40,860 nt of DNA, taken from contig NZ_JAKVBC010000041.1 of the NCBI RefSeq assembly GCF_022447245.1, positions 1 through 40,860 on the forward strand, written 5' to 3'. Under the pieces are notes generated by a model that saw nothing but the letters and a program-made list of their open reading frames with translations, searched no databases and was not told where the DNA came from. The DNA comes from Kordia sp. (lineage in GTDB: Bacteria > Bacteroidota > Bacteroidia > Flavobacteriales > Flavobacteriaceae). Every line of letters begins with the position of its first letter. Position 1 is the first letter of the stretch. The position numbers and the translations under genes are program-made. Positions 1-8,260 of the stretch are shown here, in pieces.

Positions 1-235
1 TCAATAGAATATTAAAATTAAACAATTCAGAAGCTTCTCCGTAAGTAACATTTGATTCTTATCCTTATAAAAGCATTTCAAATCCATTTAATAACTCAAT
101 CAATCCATTTTGCCTAAAGACATTATAACTTTCAATTGCGGATCTATACCAAGCAATAGAACCTCCAATAGTAACATATGTTCATAGATATTATCTTCCC
201 TAATTACAAGTTTATTGAATAGTTAGAAATAAATC
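1..235 (-). pseudogene. Decayed coding remnant of unknown protein
   Basis: No intact gene is present, but the minus strand reads like protein in pieces. One frame from about 235 to 195 gives LFNKLVIREDNIYEH. A second frame from about 181 to 65 gives VTIGGSIAWYRSAIESYNVF and continues RQNGLIELLNGFEMLL to a TAA at 65-67. Joining the two needs a small indel near 180. The same frame past the TAA meets another TAA and then again looks coding (VTYGEASELFNFNILL) to the window edge. I do not recognise the family. It could be the degraded C-terminal part of a larger gene extending left of the window, or chance open sequence in AT-rich DNA. Confidence 0.3.
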
Positions 236-381
236 AATATTTACAAAAATACAATGTAGTTTCCAGTAATTGTAATATAATAATTAACATATTACCACAA
301 AACAACCCACACGCTCATCAACTATTCCTAACCATTTCCTCTTCACATTCCAATCAAAACATCAAAGAGTTTTAAAACTTT

Positions 382-440
382 AATACGTATTAAAAATGAT
401 TTTGATACGTATTAAAAACAAATTTGATACCTGTAAAAAT
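382..440. repeat. Three 22-bp-phased direct repeats upstream of HU-like gene
   Basis: Units begin at 382 (AATACGTATTAAAAA), 404 (GATACGTATTAAAAA) and 426 (GATACCTGTAAAAAT), exactly 22 bp apart. The first two contain the palindrome ATACGTAT and the third is degenerate. The spacing of about two helical turns puts all units on the same DNA face, as expected for a cooperatively bound regulator. They lie 106-164 bp upstream of the HU-like start codon. The bound protein is unknown. The rest of 236-545 is AT-rich with no convincing gene. Confidence 0.5.
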
Positions 441-545
441 TATTTTTTGACTTTATAAACGTACATAAATATCAAGGAGTTTTGTTTAGATTTACTTGAT
501 GTTATGTGCAAAAGCTCTCTATAAAAATTAATAAACTACAAAATA

Positions 546-938
546 ATGGCAATAAGATATAAAGTTACAGAGCGCGGAACGCCAGGTGTAAAAGGCGGCG
601 GTTCTAAAAAATACTATGCTTCTGCAACGGCACGTAAAAAGATAGACTTAAAACAATTAAGTGAACGACTTGCTTCTATTTCAACAGTCACTGAGATTGA
701 TACCATTGCAGTACTGCAAGGTTTGGTGCATCTGCTACCCGAATATTTATGCAATGGCAATAGCATTTCCTTGGGTGATTTTGGTACGTTTACAGTACAT
801 ATTAAAAGTGAAGGAAAAGATACACCTGAAGCCGTAAATGCAACGTCTATCAAAGATATAAATGTTACCTTTAGACCAAGTGTAGAGTTTAAGAAACGTA
901 TGAAAGCAGTTGATTTTAAAAAACATAGCCTACCGTAG
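546..938 (+). CDS. HU-related DNA-binding protein
   Basis: This 130-residue protein resembles the Bacteroidetes HU-related family (histone-like, TIGR01201 type) rather than canonical 90-residue HU. Expected role: sequence-nonspecific binding and bending of DNA in the nucleoid. The N-terminus (residues 1-35) is basic and Gly/Lys-rich (KGGGSKKYYASATARKKID). Residues about 36-75 form the helical dimerisation part, and residues 70-115 hold the beta arms with the LGDFGTFTVHIKSEG signature and a conserved FRPS..FK motif. Start chosen at ATG 546, preceded by an A-rich stretch with no Shine-Dalgarno, as usual in the phylum. It ends at TAG 936-938. Its upstream region carries 22-bp-phased repeats. Family assignment is fairly sure; the specific role is not known. 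Confidence 0.85.
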   Translation: MAIRYKVTERGTPGVKGGGSKKYYASATARKKIDLKQLSERLASISTVTEIDTIAVLQGLVHLLPEYLCNGNSISLGDFGTFTVHIKSEGKDTPEAVNATSIKDINVTFRPSVEFKKRMKAVDFKKHSLP

Positions 939-1038
939 GTTCTACACTTAAAGAAATGTTAATTTCTTTTGATTCCAAGTTAATTGTTTAATGTTTTAGT
1001 ATATTCGTTGAACAAAAATCAACTTAATCGCGCAAATC

Positions 1039-1857
1039 ATGAAATCATTTTTACTAAAATTCCTGTCCCTTTCCTTGATAGCACTGCTTTCTTTTAAAGC
1101 AGATGACACACAAGAATTTAAAGGAAAAGCCTACTATTTTTCAAAATCTAAAATGCAACTCGGTAGTTGGGGCGCACGTTTGAGCGAAGCACAAAAGAAA
1201 GATGTCGCCGCACGTTTAAAAAACCGATTGGAGAAATCGTATGTCTTAAGCTTTAACAAAGAAGAATCCGTTTTTAAAGAAGAAGATAAACTTGACGCTA
1301 TTTCTGGTGCAACAGATTCTTGGGGTGCTAACTTTTCTAGAGGATACCAATATAAAAATGTTAAAGATGTTACATTGGTACAAAGTCAAGAGTTCTATGG
1401 AAAAAAGTTTTTAGTAAAAGATAAACTCCATACCATCGATTGGAAAATGGGAAAAGAAACGAAGCAAATTGGACAATATACTTGTTTCAAGGCAACGGCA
1501 ACTATTTCTCAAGCCGAATTATCTTGGTATAATTTCTCATGGAGTGATTTACGAAGAAAAGATGAAGACGGTGATGGAAATCCTGATGTTCCTATGGTAG
1601 AAGTAGAAGCTTGGTATAGCTTACAAGTTCCTGATAGTCATGGCCCTGCAGAATACTGGGGATTACCAGGATTGATTTTGGAAGTAAGTGCTGGCGATAC
1701 AACCATGCTTTGCTCTAAGATTGTGATTAACCCTGAAGAGGAAATTAAAATTAAAGCGCCAACTGGTGGAAAAGAAATTACCAAGAGTAAGTATCAAGAG
1801 ACCGTGAAGGGAAAAATGCAAGAAATGATGAGCAATAGAGGACGAAGAAGAGGCTAA
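1039..1857 (+). CDS. GLPGLI family exported protein
   Basis: The protein has 272 residues, with an N-terminal signal peptide (residues 1 to about 21, MKSFLLKFLSLSLIALLSF). The family signature GLPGLI is at residues 208-213, followed by the usual LEV..GD segment. An acidic loop at residues 175-184 (DEDGDGNPDV) looks like a calcium-binding DxDxDG loop, which is unusual inside this family and may be a local elaboration. The C-terminus is strongly basic (RGRRRG). GLPGLI proteins are Bacteroidetes-specific, of unknown biochemical role, and often sit next to outer-membrane receptors. That holds here: the receptor gene starts 55 bp downstream on the same strand, so the two are probably co-expressed and act together in the periplasm. 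A weak promoter-like TATATTCG lies at 1000-1007. Confidence 0.85.
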   Translation: MKSFLLKFLSLSLIALLSFKADDTQEFKGKAYYFSKSKMQLGSWGARLSEAQKKDVAARLKNRLEKSYVLSFNKEESVFKEEDKLDAISGATDSWGANFSRGYQYKNVKDVTLVQSQEFYGKKFLVKDKLHTIDWKMGKETKQIGQYTCFKATATISQAELSWYNFSWSDLRRKDEDGDGNPDVPMVEVEAWYSLQVPDSHGPAEYWGLPGLILEVSAGDTTMLCSKIVINPEEEIKIKAPTGGKEITKSKYQETVKGKMQEMMSNRGRRRG

Positions 1858-1911
1858 CATTTAGTACTTTCGTTTTGCAAAAAATCTTATAAATATATTC
1901 AATACTCGATC

Positions 1912-4620
1912 ATGAAAAAATTATGCTGTTTGCTACTGTTCTTTGTGGCCACGATTTCTTACGCACAAATTAAAATGGAAGGAGTCGTTAAAGACAGCCT
2001 GAATAAGCCGTTAGAACTGGCGAATGTTATTGCTTTAAACAAAGCATCAGGTACCTTAGAATCATATGGGATTACGGACAAGTTTGGAAAATATCGATTG
2101 AAATTAACCAAAAATACTGACTATAAGATACAAGTGAGTTACATTGGCTTAAAAAACATCGAAGAAGACCTTTCTGCCAAAGAAAATGATATTAACAAAG
2201 ACTTTGTAATGAAAAGTAGCAACTCACTAGAAGCTGTTGAGCTAACCTATGAGATGCCTGTAACCATTAAAGGTGATACTTTGGTCTATAATGCTGATTC
2301 TTTCAAGAACGGAACCGAGCGGAAACTGGAAGATGTCCTCGAAAAACTTCCTGGCGTCGAAATTAATGAAGATGGGCAAGTAGAAGTAGAAGGAAAAGTC
2401 GTAAATAAGCTGATGGTTAATGGGAAAGACTTTTTTGACGGTGATACCAAATTGGCTACCAAAAACATTCCTTCTAAGGCAGTAGATAAGATTCAAGTGT
2501 TACGCAATTATTCAGAAGTAGGACAATTGCGTAGCGTAACTAACAATCAAGATAGTGTTGCTATTAACATTAAATTAAAAGAAGGAAAGGAAAACTTTTG
2601 GTTTGGTAATATTACTGCAGGGAGCGGATCGTCACCCGATAATGAACTCTATTTATTACAACCCAAGCTCTTTTATTACAGCCCAAAATATAGTATAAAT
2701 TTTATAGGTGATTTAAATAATATTGGAGAAGTGGCCCTATCTCGTCGTGATATTCGAGGATTTACTGGAGGCTTCCGACCGCCGAGTCGAAGTAGCGGAA
2801 CCAATATCAATCTTGGAGATAATGGCTTGAACTTTTTGACAAGTCAGAACAATGCTTTAGAAATTGAAAGTAAATTGGCAACGGGAAATTTTAGTTATTC
2901 GCCTAACAAAGCTTTGGACTTGAGTGGATTTTTAATTTACAGCAGTAGCCGTATTTTATCAAGAGAAACAAGTTTTGTGCAGTACACTGATCCTGCATTA
3001 GGCATTCCTGATGAATCTACCGAGCAACGAAGTAGAGAGCGTTCTGACCAAGCAGTGGCAAAGCTCAGTGCTTCATATCAACCAAACCTTAACAATCAAT
3101 TAGATTATGATGTGATTGGACGTATTGCTAATGATACCCAAAATCAAGGTGTATTTTCATCTGTAATTGGAAGCACAGATCAAATTGATGAAATAACTCC
3201 CTATAGCTTTAATCAAAACCTTAATTATTATTATACCCTTGACGAAAATAATATTTTCGCCCTAGAAGCCCAACATTTGATTAAGAATGAAGATCCTTTT
3301 TACAATGCTATCTTAGAAAACACAACCAATAGTGCTTTTGATACTACAGCAGATGCTTTAGGATTAGATACCACAGTTGATCAATATAATTTGAGACAAA
3401 ACAGACGTATTAAATCCAATCAATTGGATGCCAAACTAGATTATTACAATATTTTAAATGCGCGAAGTAATATTAACATCACATTCGGATCTATATTGAG
3501 TCGTCAGCAATTCAACTCAAATTTATTTCAGTTTTTAGGACCTGGATTGATTACAAATCCAATTCCAAATTTTAATGATGGACGTGCTTCTAATGATACT
3601 GAATATAATTTTAGTGACATTTACTTAGGCTTTCATTACCGTTTAAAAAGTGGAAAGTTCACCTTTACACCAGGTTTTTCAGTGCATGCCTACGGGAACA
3701 AGAATAGCCAGTTTGGAGCAGAATACAAAGACAATTTCTTTAGAGTTTTACCAGACTTTGAAACACGTATTCAGTTTAAAAAGAGTGAAGCCCTGACCTT
3801 GCGTTACCAAATGCGAAATCAGTTTACAGATGTGACACGTTTGGCAGAAGGCTTGGTTATGAACAACTTTAATAGTTATCAATTTGGAGAACCAACTTTG
3901 CAGAATGCATTGTCGCACAATGTAAGTTTAATTTACACTAGCTTCAATTTGTTTAATTACACCAATGTATTTGCCAGAGCATCGTACTCAAGCAACATAG
4001 ATCAGATTCGTGGCTTGACCGATTTTGAAAGTGTTATTCGCACAAGTACTTTCTTTAATTCAAGTTTTGCAGACGAAAATGTGAATGTTTTTGGGCGCGT
4101 GCAACGTACGTTTGGAAAGGTTCGTGCAACTTTGAATGCTAGTTTTAATTATAGTAAAATAAATCAGTTTATTGAGCGACGTAGATCTTTGAATGAAGGA
4201 TTTACACAAACATACATTCCAGGCATCCGAACAAACTTTAGAATTGCACCCAATGTGCAGGTACGTCATCGTTATAGTATCACGGATAATAAACAAGGTG
4301 GACGTAATACACAGTTTATTACAAATGCAACTACTGTTGATTTTGACGCCTATATCTGGAAAAGAATCACATTTAGAACCGATTACACCTATACCAATCA
4401 AGATATAGGTAATGGTGAATCGCAATCGTTCCAAACATGGAATGCATCACTTTCATATAGAAAAGACAGAGATGCTAAATGGGAATATGAGATTAAAGCA
4501 ACAAACTTATTAGACATCGATGCACGTGTACGAAACAGTGCGAATAACTTATCTGTATTCAGTCAAGAAACCTTTATTCAGCCACGTTTTGTTACGTTTA
4601 GATTTGTGTATACCTTATAA
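1912..4620 (+). CDS. Outer-membrane beta-barrel receptor with carboxypeptidase-regulatory domain
   Basis: This 902-residue protein has a clear signal peptide (to about residue 19, ATISYAQ). A carboxypeptidase-regulatory-like beta-sandwich follows at about residues 23-100 (GVVKDSLNKPLELANVIAL). A plug-like segment at about 110-220 contains LEDVLEKLPGVEI and the KLMVNGKDFF signature, then a long beta-barrel with alternating aromatic strands to a C-terminal FRFVYTL. This matches the TonB-dependent-receptor-like outer-membrane protein family of Flavobacteriia. The substrate is unknown. Its GLPGLI neighbour upstream suggests a two-gene unit. A promoter-like TACTTTCG at 1865-1872 in the 54-bp gap could give separate transcription. 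A strong hairpin terminator follows at 4675-4710. Confidence 0.85.
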   Translation: MKKLCCLLLFFVATISYAQIKMEGVVKDSLNKPLELANVIALNKASGTLESYGITDKFGKYRLKLTKNTDYKIQVSYIGLKNIEEDLSAKENDINKDFVMKSSNSLEAVELTYEMPVTIKGDTLVYNADSFKNGTERKLEDVLEKLPGVEINEDGQVEVEGKVVNKLMVNGKDFFDGDTKLATKNIPSKAVDKIQVLRNYSEVGQLRSVTNNQDSVAINIKLKEGKENFWFGNITAGSGSSPDNELYLLQPKLFYYSPKYSINFIGDLNNIGEVALSRRDIRGFTGGFRPPSRSSGTNINLGDNGLNFLTSQNNALEIESKLATGNFSYSPNKALDLSGFLIYSSSRILSRETSFVQYTDPALGIPDESTEQRSRERSDQAVAKLSASYQPNLNNQLDYDVIGRIANDTQNQGVFSSVIGSTDQIDEITPYSFNQNLNYYYTLDENNIFALEAQHLIKNEDPFYNAILENTTNSAFDTTADALGLDTTVDQYNLRQNRRIKSNQLDAKLDYYNILNARSNINITFGSILSRQQFNSNLFQFLGPGLITNPIPNFNDGRASNDTEYNFSDIYLGFHYRLKSGKFTFTPGFSVHAYGNKNSQFGAEYKDNFFRVLPDFETRIQFKKSEALTLRYQMRNQFTDVTRLAEGLVMNNFNSYQFGEPTLQNALSHNVSLIYTSFNLFNYTNVFARASYSSNIDQIRGLTDFESVIRTSTFFNSSFADENVNVFGRVQRTFGKVRATLNASFNYSKINQFIERRRSLNEGFTQTYIPGIRTNFRIAPNVQVRHRYSITDNKQGGRNTQFITNATTVDFDAYIWKRITFRTDYTYTNQDIGNGESQSFQTWNASLSYRKDRDAKWEYEIKATNLLDIDARVRNSANNLSVFSQETFIQPRFVTFRFVYTL

Positions 4621-4674
4621 GGAATTGAAAACATAGAAATATAATAACCTTTGTTATTATTATTGTTAGTTAGG

Positions 4675-4710
4675 AACCGAACAGCAGTTTTTTATTGTTG
4701 TTCGGTTTTT
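4675..4710 (+). terminator. Rho-independent terminator after receptor gene
   Basis: The 12-base arms AACCGAACAGCA (4675-4686) and TGTTGTTCGGTT (4696-4707) pair with a single G-U wobble around a 9-base loop, followed by T residues to 4710. It lies 55 bp after the receptor stop codon and closes the HU/GLPGLI/receptor block. Confidence 0.85.
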
Positions 4711-4750
4711 AGTTTTATAGAAGCAGCTTCTTATTTATCAATAAAGTTTT

Positions 4751-5077
4751 CTAAAAGTACCTCTTAATTCCTCGAGTTTCAAAAATAATAGGATTTCCTC
4801 CATCTGGAGTTACACAAACAACATGTTTCTTTGACATGTAATATAGAATGATCAATATAATCCCTTCTACAACAGGAATTGTCGCTATTCCAATAATTGA
4901 GAACCATATATTACTTTTATAATATGCTAATTGCACAGAACTTATTTTATAGAGCATAATTGAAGTAAAATCTGAATTTGCTTTATTCGTTTCATAATAC
5001 CGAAGTCTATGAGTTGTTAATCGTAATTGTCTATTAGTTGACTCTAAAAGTAGCTTTTCATTATCAATTCCTAACAT
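4751..5077 (-). CDS. Small membrane protein with PH-like fold signature
   Basis: 108 residues. The N-terminal part has the pattern E-x-LL-x-x-N-x-x-L-x-LTTHRLRYY (about residues 7-28), then SSVQLAYYKSN (about 46-56). This resembles bacterial PH-domain (bPH) membrane proteins, where a pleckstrin-like sandwich is split by membrane helices. One long hydrophobic stretch at about residues 57-80 probably forms one or two membrane passes. The C-terminus (VTPDGGNPIIFETRGIKRYF) looks like the closing strands of the domain. No partner genes indicate a role. The PH-like label rests on motif resemblance only. Confidence 0.65.
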   Translation of the reverse strand: MLGIDNEKLLLESTNRQLRLTTHRLRYYETNKANSDFTSIMLYKISSVQLAYYKSNIWFSIIGIATIPVVEGIILIILYYMSKKHVVCVTPDGGNPIIFETRGIKRYF

Positions 5078-5160
5078 ATTTTCATTTTTGATATGCGTTA
5101 AAAGTAACTTAGATATTTACAATATTATTACGGTTTTCCACAAGTAAAATAAAGAACTAA

Positions 5161-5655
5161 TTACATCTGCTCATTCAAATACAAATTGTAAAAACGTTCG
5201 GTATCCATATCAAATACAATGCCCCAAAGATGTGGACCACCATCACAAATGACCATAGGAAATCGTTTCCAATCTTGTCTATTTAAGAATTCAATAGGAA
5301 AAGCATTCACATACAAATATCGTGTGCTTTTGTATACGAAACCCACATATTGATACGCATATGCTTTTAAGTCTGTAATGGCATAAGGTATGAATTCCTC
5401 TTCCGCATGTTTTAGTTGGTATATTTTTTCAAAGTTTTTGTGTAGTGTATTGATATCATTTTCCGTGAGATTAAAAAACTGTGTAGCACCTCTGGGAGAA
5501 GGACGTGAACATTAACGTACTAGTTTTTCTCCTAAACTATCTTTAATGACTGTAAAATTTGTTGGCGTACATTGATAATTGATTGTATCACAAGATTGCA
5601 AAGACAACACAATACATAGTAGTGATACGATTCTTATTTTAAAACTCGTAATCAC
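5161..5655 (-). pseudogene. Putative lipoprotein gene interrupted by an in-frame TAA
   Basis: The minus-strand frame is open from GTG 5655 to TAG-type stop context at 5161 except for one TAA at 5512-5514. The N-terminal part is a lipoprotein signal (TSFKIRIVSLLCIVLSLQSC, Cys at about residue 21). Downstream of the internal stop the frame continues as coherent protein (GATQFFNLTENDINTLHKNF, then RFPMVICDGGPHLWGIVFD), about 164 codons in all. The GTG follows the TAG of the upstream gene by only three bases in the same frame, so the pair is translationally coupled or was once continuous. The second part alone has no good start and would lack the export signal. The family is a hypothetical flavobacterial lipoprotein. 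The lesion may be real or a sequence error. Confidence 0.7.
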
Positions 5656-5658
5656 TTT

Positions 5659-6087
5659 CTATTTTTTAGGTTTATAATTATCAAAATTAACTCCATTGGT
5701 TTTAAAGTACAACCAATCGCGCTCAGCTGGCAAACCTTTAGTATTGGTTAAAGAAGATTTGTGTACTTCTATATGTTTTTTGTGTGTCCCTGAGGTAATT
5801 CCACACTTTTTCCCATCAATGATTAGTTCTATATAAATGGAGCCTAACTTCACTGCAATACTCTTTTCATATTCCATCTTAGCAAGTTCTTTCTTCAACT
5901 TTCCTCTTTGAGCAGCTGTCAATTCAAATTTCCCAGAATTGTTGTACATCGTAACTTTTTCTAGTTTTGAGAGATCAAGCACATCTCCCAAAGTAATTGC
6001 ATCTGTAGTATTTTCTTTGTCTTTTTTAAGGTCTGTACAACCCACAAATACGACTACAGAGAGCAGCAAGAATCTAAGTTTTATCAC
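5659..6087 (-). CDS. Hypothetical lipoprotein
   Basis: 142 residues with a lipoprotein signal and a Cys at about residue 17 (LLLSVVVFVGCTD), so probably membrane-anchored. The body begins with a Lys/Asp-rich linker and continues as a small alpha/beta domain (residues about 40-135; motifs KLEKVTMYNNSGKFELTAAQ and ERDWLYFKTNGVNFDNY). I do not recognise the domain. It ends in KPKK just before the next gene on the same strand, whose probable GTG start is three bases after this TAG. It sits in a minus-strand cluster of small exported proteins. Confidence 0.75.
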   Translation of the reverse strand: MIKLRFLLLSVVVFVGCTDLKKDKENTTDAITLGDVLDLSKLEKVTMYNNSGKFELTAAQRGKLKKELAKMEYEKSIAVKLGSIYIELIIDGKKCGITSGTHKKHIEVHKSSLTNTKGLPAERDWLYFKTNGVNFDNYKPKK

Positions 6088-6133
6088 AGTTAATATTGAA
6101 TTGATTATACTATAACAACGAAGTTTTTAGCTA

Positions 6134-6574
6134 TTATTTTAAACTTTTCAAAAAAGTAGTCAATCGTTCTTTGATAAAATAGTTCCAACCACCAACACAA
6201 CTTTCACGTTTGAATTCAGGAATTTCATCAGAGAAATCTTCTATCACAGTTGCAGTTACCATAAGTAATACTTCATTTGAAAGCTCTTTTAGTTCAAAAC
6301 TTACAAACGAATCGCCTTCCAAATCTTGGTATTTCCAATTATAGACGATTTTTTGTTGTGGAATGACTTCTGTAATAGTCTATAAATGAAGGAAATCGCG
6401 AGAAGATGCTTTTACATTGAACTTTGTTTGAAAACCTACCTCAGCTTTAAAATCGGGAATGTTATCAAAAAACCATTGTCGCATTAATGCTACATCTGTG
6501 ATGGCATTCCATAGGGTTTCTAAAGATTGTGAAAAGTTTTGGGAGACGATTACTGGTGGTTCAGAGGTTTTCAT
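6134..6574 (-). pseudogene. SRPBCC (AHSA1-type) protein gene interrupted by an in-frame TAG
   Basis: The frame runs from ATG 6574 to the stop at 6134, 146 codons, normal for an AHSA1/START-like SRPBCC domain, with one TAG at 6380-6382. The N-terminal half shows the typical opening (S..LW.AITD...M..WFFDNIP) and the second half shows TITEVIPQQKIVYNWKY and GGWNYFIKERLTTFLKSL. In this family the residue just before TITEV is usually Trp, so TGG to TAG is the simplest change (family knowledge plus inference). SRPBCC proteins bind hydrophobic ligands or assist Hsp90-like partners; the ligand here is unknown. The halves on their own are unlikely to fold. Confidence 0.8.
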
Positions 6575-6620
6575 TGTATTTTAATTTATACAATAAAGAT
6601 AACCTCTTTAATCAAAGTAC

Positions 6621-7214
6621 TTACAAGAAGTAATATTTTTTATTATACGTAAGAACTAGTCCTGACAAATCCTCATCTACGACTTGTAATACAGTTTCTG
6701 TCAACGCTTTTATTTCCAAGGAAACAGATTCTCCTTTAGTAGGTTCTAGTTCTAGCATTTCTTTAAATTCTGGAGCACTTGCAAGAACGTTTCTTGTTAA
6801 ATCATCCATGGCAATTACCTTAGCATCTTCAGTAACTGTAACAAGTGTATTATCGTGCAGACTCCATGAACCTGATTGCTTTGCATAAAATTTTAAAGGT
6901 ACCTCTTGACCTCCCATTTTTAGTGTTAACGTAAGTTCTCCTTCTTGATTGAAACGATTTCCTTTGATAAACTGATATTCATCAACCAAGGTTATCTCTC
7001 CACTCATTCCTTCTTCCATGTCATCTTTGAACACTTTTTTCACTTGATCTTCATTGATGAAAGTAGATGTTTTCCATGTTCCCAATAAAAGTGTTGATCT
7101 ATTAATACTTTCTTGGCTTGTACTCGATCCATTCTGTCCTGCGCTTTTAGTATCATTTTTACAGCTGATGAAGAATGTAAGCGTCAAAACTAAAATTATA
7201 TGTGTGTTTTTCAT
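6621..7214 (-). CDS. Hypothetical lipoprotein (lipocalin-like LGTWK opening)
   Basis: I start at ATG 7214 rather than 7235, because this places the lipoprotein signal at the N-terminus (MKNTHIILVLTLTFFISC, Cys 18). The earlier ATG would add seven residues with no role. The mature protein has a Ser/Gln/Asn-rich linker, then LLGTWKTSTFINEDQVKKVF, a pattern seen at the start of lipocalin-like and META-like small beta barrels, followed by alternating beta strands with a SGSWSLHDNTLVT segment. It is transcribed toward the SRPBCC gene 46 bp away. Function unknown; surface or periplasmic anchoring is likely. Confidence 0.75.
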   Translation of the reverse strand: MKNTHIILVLTLTFFISCKNDTKSAGQNGSSTSQESINRSTLLLGTWKTSTFINEDQVKKVFKDDMEEGMSGEITLVDEYQFIKGNRFNQEGELTLTLKMGGQEVPLKFYAKQSGSWSLHDNTLVTVTEDAKVIAMDDLTRNVLASAPEFKEMLELEPTKGESVSLEIKALTETVLQVVDEDLSGLVLTYNKKYYFL

Positions 7215-7297
7215 GATGGTTAATTTTAAAAACAAGTATAAGCTAATTTAAGTGTAAAAAAGTGAGGTTTACCACAATTCAAGTTAAATTAATCATT

Positions 7298-7332
7298 AAA
7301 AAAAAAGCGATCCTTTTTCAAAGATCGCTTTT
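7298..7332 (-). terminator. Rho-independent terminator of folD
   Basis: The arms AAAGCGATC (7304-7312) and GATCGCTTT (7323-7331) pair perfectly over 9 bp. Reading the minus strand, the hairpin is followed by a run of T (the A run at 7298-7306). It lies about 20 bp past the folD stop. Confidence 0.85.
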
Positions 7333-7352
7333 CATATATAGTCCGTACTATT

Positions 7353-8240
7353 TTATTTTTTTGCCATTCTGTGACGCTCGCGTGCCAATAAAGTATTTTT
7401 TAATAACATCGCAATGGTCATTGGTCCTACTCCACCAGGAACTGGCGTAATGTGACTTGTCTTTTTGCTTACGTTTTCAAAGTCTACATCACCCGTAATG
7501 CGGTATCCACGTTTTCTAGTTTCGTCTGGAACACGTGTGATTCCTACATCAATTACTACAGCATCATCTTTTACCATTTCTGCTTTTAGGAAGTTTGGTT
7601 GTCCTAATGCTGTAATGATAATGTCTGCCTGGCAGGTAATCTGAGTAATATTTTTTGTGTGACTGTGTGTTAGAGTTACTGTTGAGTTTCCAGGAAAACC
7701 ACGTCTTCCCATTAAGATACTCATAGGTCTTCCTACAATATGACTTCTTCCAATAACTACTGTGTGTTTACCTTTCGTTTCTACATCGTAACGTTCTAAG
7801 AGTTCTAGTATTCCGAAAGGAGTTGCAGGAATGAATGTAGACATGTCTAATGCCATTTTCCCAAAATTCTCCGGATGGAAACCGTCAACATCTTTATCAG
7901 GGTTTACAGCCATCAATACTTTCTGTGTATTGATTTGTGGCGGTAAAGGTAGCTGAATTATGAATCCATCGATATCATCATTTTCATTCAACTCATGAAT
8001 CTTCTTTAGAAGTTCCAATTCAGAAGTTGTGTTAGACATACGTACCAAAGTAGATTCAAAACCGATACGCTCGCACGCACGCACTTTACTTCCTACGTAT
8101 GTTAAACTCGCGCCATCATCTCCGACCAAAACTGCTGCCAAGTGTGGTACTTTTTCGCCGCGGTCTTTCATTTTCTGGACTTCCTGTGCTATTTCGTCTT
8201 TGATATCATTTGATACCTTTTTTCCGTCTAATAAAATCAT
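7353..8240 (-). CDS. folD: Bifunctional methylenetetrahydrofolate dehydrogenase / cyclohydrolase
   Basis: FolD oxidises 5,10-methylene-THF with NADP(+) and hydrolyses the 5,10-methenyl product to 10-formyl-THF, feeding purine and formyl-Met synthesis in the cytoplasm. The 295 residues are of usual length. The catalytic YVGSK motif is at residues 48-52 (Tyr48, Lys52), QLPLPPQI at 96-103, and the folate-site Asp in DVDGFHPENFG at 117-127. The Rossmann segment VIGRSHIVGRP is at 162-172, and TPVPGGVGPMT lies near the C-terminus. Start ATG 8240 matches the family. A four-helix-bundle remnant separates it from ffh, and a terminator follows at 7298-7332. Confidence 0.97.
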   Translation of the reverse strand: MILLDGKKVSNDIKDEIAQEVQKMKDRGEKVPHLAAVLVGDDGASLTYVGSKVRACERIGFESTLVRMSNTTSELELLKKIHELNENDDIDGFIIQLPLPPQINTQKVLMAVNPDKDVDGFHPENFGKMALDMSTFIPATPFGILELLERYDVETKGKHTVVIGRSHIVGRPMSILMGRRGFPGNSTVTLTHSHTKNITQITCQADIIITALGQPNFLKAEMVKDDAVVIDVGITRVPDETRKRGYRITGDVDFENVSKKTSHITPVPGGVGPMTIAMLLKNTLLARERHRMAKK

Positions 8241-8260
8241 GTATAATTTGTTGTGTTGTT

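Noticed and set aside
382-440. CRISPR array
   Set aside because: Units are about 15 bp with 7-bp gaps and no variable spacers, and there are no cas genes nearby.
4060-4434. A 124-codon minus-strand open frame inside the receptor gene
   Set aside because: It overlaps the beta-barrel coding region entirely and has Cys/Ile/Thr-rich composition typical of an antisense shadow.
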